DNA from: an uncultured Oscillospiraceae bacterium
GTDB taxonomy: Bacteria > Bacillota > Clostridia > Oscillospirales > Oscillospiraceae
Direction of reading: 5' to 3'
Length of the DNA: 36,683 nt
Assembly: GCA_910588105.1 (NCBI GenBank)
Contig: CAJUQD010000026.1
Location: 1-36,683 of the forward strand
The notes under the pieces are model-generated. The model was not told the DNA's origin and ran no database searches. It worked only from the letters and a program-made list of their open reading frames with translations. Positions 31,803-36,683 of this stretch are shown one piece after another; within the stretch, counting starts at the first letter, position 1, and every line of letters starts with the position of its first letter. Both the position numbers and the translations under genes were made by a program.

Positions 31803-31981
31803 TGAACGAAAAAGCGTACCTCAGCATCCGAATGAACCGCCAGCTCCACGATAAATTTCAGTCTGTGGCCGCCTATGAGGGCCGCTCCATGAGCGGGCAG
31901 ATTCTCTATCTGGTCAGCCAATGTGTCAGGGAATTTGAAAAGGAGCACGGGCCCATCGACCTGCTGGATCAGGAGCAATGA
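31802..31981 (+). CDS. Ribbon-helix-helix (Arc/MetJ-like) small DNA-binding protein
   Basis: A 59-residue protein. The N-terminal strand AYLSIRMNRQLHDKF is followed by a helix, a turn at EGRSMSGQ and a second helix YLVSQCVREFEKEH, the Arc-type plan of one strand and two helices that dimerises to bind DNA. The tail reads HGPIDLLDQEQ. The start has a strong GAGGAGG set inside an inverted repeat, and the stop overlaps the comF start (ATGA), so the two are translated together. The likely role is autorepressor and regulator of comF. No toxin partner is visible. Confidence 0.75.
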   Translation: MNEKAYLSIRMNRQLHDKFQSVAAYEGRSMSGQILYLVSQCVREFEKEHGPIDLLDQEQ

Positions 31982-32628
31982 GGGCGCGGCAGCTTTTGCT
32001 GGGCCTCATCTACCCGCCCAAATGCCCCTTCTGCGGGAGAATTTTGGAGCGGGGTGAGGAGGGCTGGTGCGCCTCCTGCCAGGAGGAGCTGCCCTGGACC
32101 GAGCCGGGGGAGGACAAGGCGGTGGAATTTTGCGACGTGTGCCTGTCGCCGCTTTGGTACGGGGACGCTGTGCGGGGGGCCGTGCACCGCTATAAATTCG
32201 AGGGCGGGCGGGTTCACGCCAAGCTGTTCGGCCAGCTGATGGCCCAGTGTCTCCAGGACCGCTGGACGGGGCGGGCGGACCTGGTAGCCTGGGTTCCCCT
32301 CCGGCCGGAGCGCCGGAAACAGCGGGGCTACGACCAGGCGGAGCTGCTGGCCCGCCGGGTGGGGGAGCTGACGGGCATTTCGGTGGAGCGCGCCCTGGAA
32401 AAGACCCGCGCAACCGCCACCCAGTCCCAGACCGGGGAGGACGAGGCCCGGAAATCCAATGTCCGGGGCGCTTACCAGGCGCTATCCGGGTTGGATTTGA
32501 CGGGGAAGCGGGTGGTGCTCATCGACGATGTGGCCACCAGCGGCGCGACGCTGGCCGAGTGCGCGTCCGCCCTGCGTCAAGCGGGCGCGGAGTGCGTGGC
32601 GGGGCTAACTTTTGCGCGGGCGCGATAA
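31978..32628 (+). CDS. comF: ComF family phosphoribosyltransferase-like protein
   Basis: A 216-residue protein with a double-zinc-finger N-terminus (CPFCGRILERGEEGWCASCQ, later CDVC) and a type I phosphoribosyltransferase fold ending in the PRPP loop VVLIDDVATSGATLAECA near residue 180. Family members assist DNA uptake in competence, though many ComF-like proteins in non-competent anaerobes have unknown roles. It overlaps the ribbon-helix-helix gene by four bases. No other com genes are in the window. Confidence 0.9.
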   Translation: MRARQLLLGLIYPPKCPFCGRILERGEEGWCASCQEELPWTEPGEDKAVEFCDVCLSPLWYGDAVRGAVHRYKFEGGRVHAKLFGQLMAQCLQDRWTGRADLVAWVPLRPERRKQRGYDQAELLARRVGELTGISVERALEKTRATATQSQTGEDEARKSNVRGAYQALSGLDLTGKRVVLIDDVATSGATLAECASALRQAGAECVAGLTFARAR

Positions 32629-32630
32629 CA

Positions 32631-32819
32631 TCACGGCTCCTCGTCCAGAAAGTCGATGGGGCCGTGTTTATTTGCCTTGAAATACACAAAGTTTTTCTGT
32701 GCCAAATTGTCTTGCCCGGCGGAGGCAGCCAGGTATAAGAACTGGAATATTTGCCCAAACTTGGCATAGAGTTCTATAGGCAGATGATATCGCGCCTGTG
32801 AAAGGAAGGTGAAACCCAT
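32631..32819 (-). CDS. Possible diverged RHH-like small ORF or remnant
   Basis: A 62-residue minus-strand frame that ends YFKANKHGPIDFLDEEP, strikingly like the HGPIDLLDQEQ tail of the RHH protein at 31802. It aligns without gaps backward to a shared Ser/Ala-Gly-Gln, and LPIELYAKF matches its strand region in outline. The ATG at 32819 lacks a ribosome site and overlaps the start of the divergent yaaL gene at a CCATGG. It may be a real regulator gene or a decaying copy. Confidence 0.4.
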   Translation of the reverse strand: MGFTFLSQARYHLPIELYAKFGQIFQFLYLAASAGQDNLAQKNFVYFKANKHGPIDFLDEEP

Positions 32820-33063
32820 GGCAGAAGCAGTCCGGCCCAGCCGCAAACGGGCGGCGGAGCGGGAGGCGGAGCGCCGTCAGCTCATGGAGGGCATGAAACA
32901 AACCCGGGACCAGCTCAATTACGCCTACGCCCAGTTCAACATCTACACCGACCCTGATCTGGTAGATGCCTGCGTCTACGAGATCAACGCCCTGCAAAGC
33001 CGGTACTCCTATTATGTGCGGCAGGTGAAGGCGCTGGAGGCCGCCCGGGAGGGGACGGCTTGA
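32818..33063 (+). CDS. yaaL: YaaL-like (DUF2508) protein
   Basis: An 81-residue mainly helical protein, rich in Arg and Glu at the start (RKRAAEREAERRQLMEG). The motif QLNYAYAQFNIYTDPDLVDA is typical of DUF2508, which in Bacillus and Clostridia lies just before bofA. The ATG at 32818 follows AAAGGAAGGT. Its stop overlaps the bofA start. The function is not known. Confidence 0.8.
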   Translation: MAEAVRPSRKRAAEREAERRQLMEGMKQTRDQLNYAYAQFNIYTDPDLVDACVYEINALQSRYSYYVRQVKALEAAREGTA

Positions 33064-33314
33064 GCGGCTGGGTCTGGTGGGCGGCGGCGGGAGCGGCGGT
33101 GCTGGCGCTGGCGCTGTGCCGCCGTCCCCTGGTGGCCCTGGGGCGCTTTGGAATCCGTGCGGGGCTTGGGTTGGTGGGCCTGTGGCTGTTCCGGGGCGTG
33201 GGGACGCTGCTGGGGGTGCAGTTGGGGGTAAACCTGCTCAACGGCCTGGTGCTGGGTGCCTTGGGCCTGCCCGGCTTCGCTTTATTGCTCATGGCCCAAT
33301 GGGTTGGGAGATGA
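33060..33314 (+). CDS. bofA: BofA-family pro-sigma-K processing inhibitor
   Basis: An 84-residue membrane protein with two hydrophobic segments and the family C-terminus GVNLLNGLVLGALGLPGFAL. In Bacillus BofA holds the SpoIVFB protease inactive in the forespore membrane until late sporulation. The TTG start overlaps the yaaL stop. No sigma-K or spoIVF gene is in view. Presence of this gene supports a spore-forming ancestry. Confidence 0.85.
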   Translation: MSGWVWWAAAGAAVLALALCRRPLVALGRFGIRAGLGLVGLWLFRGVGTLLGVQLGVNLLNGLVLGALGLPGFALLLMAQWVGR

Positions 33315-33336
33315 GGGCGGTTCAGGATGCGCCGAC

Positions 33337-33395
33337 CCAACGCATATGCCGCCGGAAAAACCGCATAGCGTTGGCTTGCGCCGGCAGGCGCGAGC
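33337..33395. repeat. Double-hairpin intergenic element
   Basis: Hairpin one: CCAACGC-A-TATGC pairs with GCATAGCGTTGG (33337-33374) with one bulged A. Hairpin two: GCTTGCGCC pairs with GGCGCGAGC around GGCA (33374-33395), including one G-T pair. They share their border base. The organisation resembles dispersed REP/BIME-type elements. I believe similar sequence occurs between genes of related gut Clostridia, but only one copy is in this window. Confidence 0.45.
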
Positions 33396-33557
33396 CCTGA
33401 AAGCCTGTTAAACGCCATTTGCCGGATCTTTTCTCGCCATGCTTTGTTGGAATTTCTTGAAATAAAACAACTATTCCTGCGAGATCCCGCCTCGCTTGAC
33501 GCCCCCCCCCTCGTAAACTGGCATTTTTCGGGATATTAAACAGGCTCTGCGAGGTCA

Positions 33558-33587
33558 GGGCCCGCCGGTCCTCCGGCGGGCCCTTTT
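33558..33587 (+). terminator. Intrinsic terminator
   Basis: GGGCCCGCCGG and CCGGCGGGCCC form a perfect 11-bp stem with a TCCT loop, followed by TTTTGCCTGC and, slightly later, eight or more T. It probably ends the yaaL-bofA transcript after a long 3' region. Confidence 0.8.
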
Positions 33588-33633
33588 GCCTGCTTTTTTT
33601 TACAGCTATTTTATGAAAACCAGCATTTTGATG

Positions 33634-33663
33634 TTGGAATTTCCGGGGAGCTTGTGGTATAAT
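33634..33663 (+). promoter_or_regulatory. Sigma-A promoter of the putative glycoside hydrolase gene
   Basis: TTGGAA (33634-33639) and a perfect TATAAT (33658-33663) are spaced by 18 bases, predicting a start near 33670 and a leader of about 115 bases. Confidence 0.65.
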
Positions 33664-33785
33664 ACCATTGAAACCATGTGATTTTTTTATCAAGCCCCAG
33701 TTCACGCCCGGCGGGCGAGGGATGGAGGCAGTCAACAGGGAAAAACCCGCGCGGCTCCAGGCCGCCGCCAGGAGGGAACCTTGAT

Positions 33786-34868
33786 ATGGGACGGAAAAAC
33801 CAGTACGGCTACCAGGAATACCGCGGCCGGGGAGGCGGCCGCGGCCGGATGGTGCTGCTGTTTATCATCGCGCTGCTGGCGGTGCTGCTGGCGGCGGGGA
33901 CGGCGTTTTACCTGCTGGTGGACATTGAGTACACCCCCAACGGCATGGTGATCCACTGGCCCTGGGCGCAGGAGAGCGAGACGCCCCCGCCCCCCACCGC
34001 CCCGCCGCCGGAGCTGCCCAGCGTGGCGGTGGAGGTGGTGGAGCCCAGCCCGACTCCCGAGCCAACCCCCACGCCCACCCCGGAACCCACCTATAACCCC
34101 ATTGCCGCGGTGACGGTAACCACAGCCCAGCTGCGGGACGGCAGCGCCGCCCAGGCGGTGGCTGCGGCAGGGGGGAACGCCCTGGTGGTGGAGATGAAGG
34201 GGATCAAGGGGCGGCTGGCGTGGCAGTCCCAGGCGGAGCTGGCCGCCACGCTGTGGGCCAACGCCGCCGATGACCGCACCGCCCAGGCGGTGCGTGAGCT
34301 GGCCGAAAACACGGAGCTGTATCTGGTGGCCCGCGTCCAGTGCTTCCGGGACCCGCTGATGGCCAGCAGCTGGGTGGGAACCCTCATGACCCGGGGTGGA
34401 AATCTCTGGCACGACGCCCAGGGGGTGGGCTGGTCCAGCCCTGCCAGCCGGGATGCGGTGGACTACCTGTCCCAGCTGTGCCTGGAGCTGGCGGAGATGG
34501 GTTTTGACGAGATTTTGCTGGACAGCGCGGGCTACCCCGACTTTGGCGAGGTAAACGTGCTGGCCACCGGCGATAACCGCCCGGAGGACCGCACCGTCCC
34601 CGTGGCCGCCTTCTGGGCGCGGCTGTCCGAAGAGCTGGCGGAGAAAGGGACGGCCCTGTCCGTGCAGACCACCGAGGACGCCCTGCGGGGGGACAACGCG
34701 TTCAGCGGCGCCACCGCCGCCAATTTGGCCCGGTACGCCGCCCGGGTGTGGCTGCCTGCCCCGGTGAAGGGGAGCGACTACGCCGCCATCCTCTCAAACG
34801 TGGGATTGGACAACGCCGCCGCCCGGATCGTGGTGAAAAACGCCGCCTCCGGCAGCTGGTACAAGTAG
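33786..34868 (+). CDS. Membrane-anchored putative glycoside hydrolase (DUF4015-like)
   Basis: A 360-residue protein: a short basic cytoplasmic start, one membrane helix (residues about 22-44, MVLLFIIALLAVLLAAGTAF), a Pro/Thr/Glu-rich linker with repeated PTPEPTPTP, then a barrel-like domain. Segments such as GGNALVVEMKGIKGRLAW, ELYLVARVQCFRDPLMAS and MGFDEILLDSAGYP match the plan of DUF4015-type putative glycoside hydrolases. The ATG at 33786 follows AGGAGGGAA. It is probably an extracytoplasmic cell-wall or spore-envelope enzyme; catalytic activity is unproven. Confidence 0.8.
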   Translation: MGRKNQYGYQEYRGRGGGRGRMVLLFIIALLAVLLAAGTAFYLLVDIEYTPNGMVIHWPWAQESETPPPPTAPPPELPSVAVEVVEPSPTPEPTPTPTPEPTYNPIAAVTVTTAQLRDGSAAQAVAAAGGNALVVEMKGIKGRLAWQSQAELAATLWANAADDRTAQAVRELAENTELYLVARVQCFRDPLMASSWVGTLMTRGGNLWHDAQGVGWSSPASRDAVDYLSQLCLELAEMGFDEILLDSAGYPDFGEVNVLATGDNRPEDRTVPVAAFWARLSEELAEKGTALSVQTTEDALRGDNAFSGATAANLARYAARVWLPAPVKGSDYAAILSNVGLDNAAARIVVKNAASGSWYK

Positions 34869-34899
34869 GAACACGGACCGACAAAAGAAAGGAGCGCCC

Positions 34900-35598
34900 A
34901 TGCCCCAGGAACTGCGCCCGCGCAAGGCGGTGCCCGCCTATGAGGGTACATTGCGCAACCATATGATTATGATCCCCACCTGCATCTCCGAGTGCTCGGG
35001 CATCCGGGTGTTCGGGCGGCGGATCAAATCCCTGGCCTTTACCACCGACGTGGCCATCATCCGCAACATCAACGCCGACGCCATCATCGCCGTCTACCCC
35101 TTCACCCCCCAGCCCGCCATCCACCGCGCCGTGATGCAGGCGGCGGATATGCCGGTATTTACCGGGGTGGGGGGCGGCGTCACCCGGGGGCTGCGGGTGG
35201 TCAACCTGGCCAACGACGCCGAGCATGAGGGCGCCTTCGGGGTGGTGGTCAACGCCCCCACCAGCAACGAGGTGGTGCATAAGCTCAAGCAGGTGCTGGA
35301 TATCCCGGTGGTGGTCACCGTGGTGTCGGACAAGACCGATGTGCGCGCCCGGATTGAGGCCGGGGCGGATATACTCAACGTGTCCGGGGCGGGCAAGACC
35401 CCGGCCATCGTCCGCTCCATCCGGGAGAGGTTTCCCGACGTGCCCATCATCGCCACCGGCGGACCCACCGATGAGACCATCCTGGAGACCATCCACGCCG
35501 GGGCCAACGCCATTACATACACGCCCCCCTCCAACGGCGAGCTGTTTGCCCAGTCCATGGCCCGCTACCGCCGGGAGCTGGACGGGGAAGGGGAATAA
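34900..35598 (+). CDS. Conserved TIM-barrel-like protein (commonly labelled hydrolase)
   Basis: A 232-residue soluble protein with regularly spaced beta-alpha segments: NADAIIAVYPFTPQPAIHRA, FTGVGGGVTRG, GVVVNAPTSNEVV, IPVVVTVVSD, GADILNVSGAGKTP, PIIATGGPTDETILET and GANAITYTPPS. Glycine-rich loops at the strand ends (SGAGKT, ATGGPT) suggest phosphate binding. The family is well conserved in Clostridia, but I know no proven reaction. AAAGGAGCG precedes the ATG. A bidirectional terminator follows at once. Confidence 0.8.
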   Translation: MPQELRPRKAVPAYEGTLRNHMIMIPTCISECSGIRVFGRRIKSLAFTTDVAIIRNINADAIIAVYPFTPQPAIHRAVMQAADMPVFTGVGGGVTRGLRVVNLANDAEHEGAFGVVVNAPTSNEVVHKLKQVLDIPVVVTVVSDKTDVRARIEAGADILNVSGAGKTPAIVRSIRERFPDVPIIATGGPTDETILETIHAGANAITYTPPSNGELFAQSMARYRRELDGEGE

Positions 35599-35599
35599 A

Positions 35600-35632
35600 A
35601 AGAGCCCGGCCCCAATCTGGGGCCGGGCTCTT
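35600..35632. terminator. Bidirectional intrinsic terminator
   Basis: AAGAGCCCGGCCCC and GGGGCCGGGCTCTT are perfect complements around AATCT, with TTCC after the stem on the plus strand and TTTTTATTCCCC on the minus strand. It separates the convergent barrel-protein and permease genes. Confidence 0.85.
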
Positions 35633-35643
35633 CCTGTGCTTTG

Positions 35644-36683
35644 TCACACGATGAGGAAGAACTTGACGAGGAACAGGGCGGAGATCACATAGGTGAGCAC
35701 GGATACCTCCTTGGCCTTGCCGGAGAACACCTTGATGACGGTGTAGGAAATCAGGCCGATGCCGATGGCGTGGCCGATGGAGCTGGAGATGGGCATGGCG
35801 ATGAGCATCAACGCCACGGGGACCATCTGGTCCATATCGCCGAAGTTCACGCTCTTCAGGCCCTGGAGCATCAGCACGCCCACGTAGATCAGGGCGGCGG
35901 AGGTGGCGGCGGCGGGGATGATGGCCGCGATGGGGGCGATGAAGATGCAGGCCAGGAACAGGATGCCGCAGGTCAGGGCGGTCAGGCCCGTGCGGCCGCC
36001 GGCCTCCACGCCGGAGGCGGACTCCACGAAGGTGGTGACGGTGGAGGTGCCGGTGCAGGCGCCGCAGACGGTGCCGATGGCGTCGGCCAGCAGGGCCTCC
36101 TTCATGTTGGGCATATTGCCCTGCTTGTCCACCATGCCCGCCCGGGAGGCGGTGCCCACTAGGGTGCCGATGGTGTCGAACATGTCGATCATGCAGAAGG
36201 TGATGACCAGGGTGATGATGGTGAACACGCCGATGTCCAGGAAGCCCTGGAAGTTGAACTTAAACAGGGTGGTGCCCGCCATGTCGGCGAAGGGGGGCAG
36301 CCAGTTGGCGGTGGACAGGGAGGCGAAGGGGTTGGTCTTCAGGAACGCGAAGGAGCCGGCCCAGTAGATGACGGAGGCGGCCAGCATGCCGATGAGCACC
36401 GCGCCCTTCACGCCCTTCTTGGCCAGCAGCACGATGACGAACAGGCCCACGAACAGGGTGACCACGGACAGCACCATGGTGGGGTACGCGCTGCCCATGG
36501 TGTCCCGGGCAGCGGTGGCGGTCAGCGCGCCGAAAAAGTCCTTCATCACGAAGAACTGGTTGAAGTTCTCGTCCGCAATATAGATGTTGGAGCCGAAGCC
36601 GATGTTCATCAGCATCAGGCCGATGGCGGGGGCGATGCCCAGCCGCACGCCCAGGGGGATGGCTTCCACGATCTTCTCCCGGA
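35644..36683 (-). CDS. NCS2 AzgA-type purine (adenine/guanine/hypoxanthine) permease, 5' end cut
   Basis: About 345 C-terminal residues of a membrane permease; the frame stays open to the window edge, so the N-terminal quarter is missing from view and no start can be called. Family signatures are MFDTIGTLVGTASRAG, ADAIGTVCGACTGTSTVTTF and ESASGVEAGGRTGLTAL. These mark the AzgA branch of NCS2, which imports purine bases by cation symport. The stop is at 35644-35646 and a terminator follows. No regulatory region is visible on this side. Confidence 0.92.
   Translation of the reverse strand, partial: REKIVEAIPLGVRLGIAPAIGLMLMNIGFGSNIYIADENFNQFFVMKDFFGALTATAARDTMGSAYPTMVLSVVTLFVGLFVIVLLAKKGVKGAVLIGMLAASVIYWAGSFAFLKTNPFASLSTANWLPPFADMAGTTLFKFNFQGFLDIGVFTIITLVITFCMIDMFDTIGTLVGTASRAGMVDKQGNMPNMKEALLADAIGTVCGACTGTSTVTTFVESASGVEAGGRTGLTALTCGILFLACIFIAPIAAIIPAAATSAALIYVGVLMLQGLKSVNFGDMDQMVPVALMLIAMPISSSIGHAIGIGLISYTVIKVFSGKAKEVSVLTYVISALFLVKFFLIV

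Larger units (their letters stand above)
33315..33785. other. Intergenic region with structured repeat-like element, terminator and promoter
   Basis: No gene is supported. It holds two adjacent hairpins (33337-33395), a run of nine C after TTGACG near 33502, a terminator (33558-33587) and a promoter (33634-33663). TTGGAATTTC occurs twice (near 33449 and 33634). Confidence 0.6.

Noticed and set aside
33496..33524. Promoter at TTGACG before the run of C
   Set aside because: No acceptable -10 lies 16-19 bases downstream.
33322..33735. 137-residue minus-strand open frame after bofA
   Set aside because: It covers hairpins, a terminator and a promoter, has no ribosome site, and its composition looks like translated noncoding repeat.

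Overview
The window looks like a high-GC member of the anaerobic, spore-forming Clostridia, probably a gut Oscillospiraceae/Flavonifractor-like lineage. I infer this from a BofA-family sporulation gene, an RNase J instead of an RNase E system, a bacterial V/A-type ATPase instead of an F-type one, AGGAGG ribosome sites, and fermentation-type genes. No rRNA or tRNA gene, CRISPR array or intact mobile element is visible.

Region 1 (1-838) holds a decayed minus-strand membrane-protein gene, then two sigma-A-like promoters and a LacI-type operator. Region 2 (839-19673) is a LacI regulator followed by a long plus-strand catabolic cluster. In order it has an NCS1 permease, a carbon-nitrogen hydrolase, carbamate kinase, a PrpF isomerase, an MmgE/PrpD protein, a TudS-related iron-sulfur protein, a two-subunit aconitase-type hydratase, PreA and PreT, a cyclic amidohydrolase, a carbamoyltransferase, a 39-aa membrane peptide with a sodium:solute symporter, a CaiB-type CoA-transferase and an HMG-CoA-lyase-type enzyme. 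Palindromic LacI-type operators lie before the NCS1 gene and before the symporter unit, which suggests one regulon.

Read as a pathway (inference): a cyclic ureide (pyrimidine-, hydantoin- or orotate-like, possibly sulfur-bearing) is imported and reduced by PreTA. The amidohydrolase opens the ring, the carbamoyl group is released as carbamoyl phosphate, and carbamate kinase makes ATP from it. The remaining carbon acid would be isomerised or hydrated by PrpF, PrpD and the aconitase-like pair, activated with CoA and cleaved by the lyase. I do not recognise this combination as a described pathway, and it is the best candidate in the window for a new system.

Region 3 (19878-29088) is a V-type ATPase operon, subunits H-I-K-E-C-F-(69-aa membrane protein)-A-B-D. 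Its K subunit carries the full set of sodium-binding residues known from Enterococcus, so it is probably a sodium pump or sodium-driven synthase, which would fit the sodium-coupled transporter families upstream.

Region 4 (29202-36683) holds an orphan 103-aa acidic protein, a minus-strand RNase J with an attenuator-like leader, a ribbon-helix-helix family (one intact, one broken and one diverged copy) around comF, a yaaL/bofA pair, a membrane-anchored putative glycoside hydrolase, a conserved TIM-barrel protein usually labelled hydrolase, and a truncated minus-strand AzgA-type purine permease that runs off the right edge. Several gene borders carry very stable hairpins with no U-tract, which look more like mRNA processing or stability elements than terminators.
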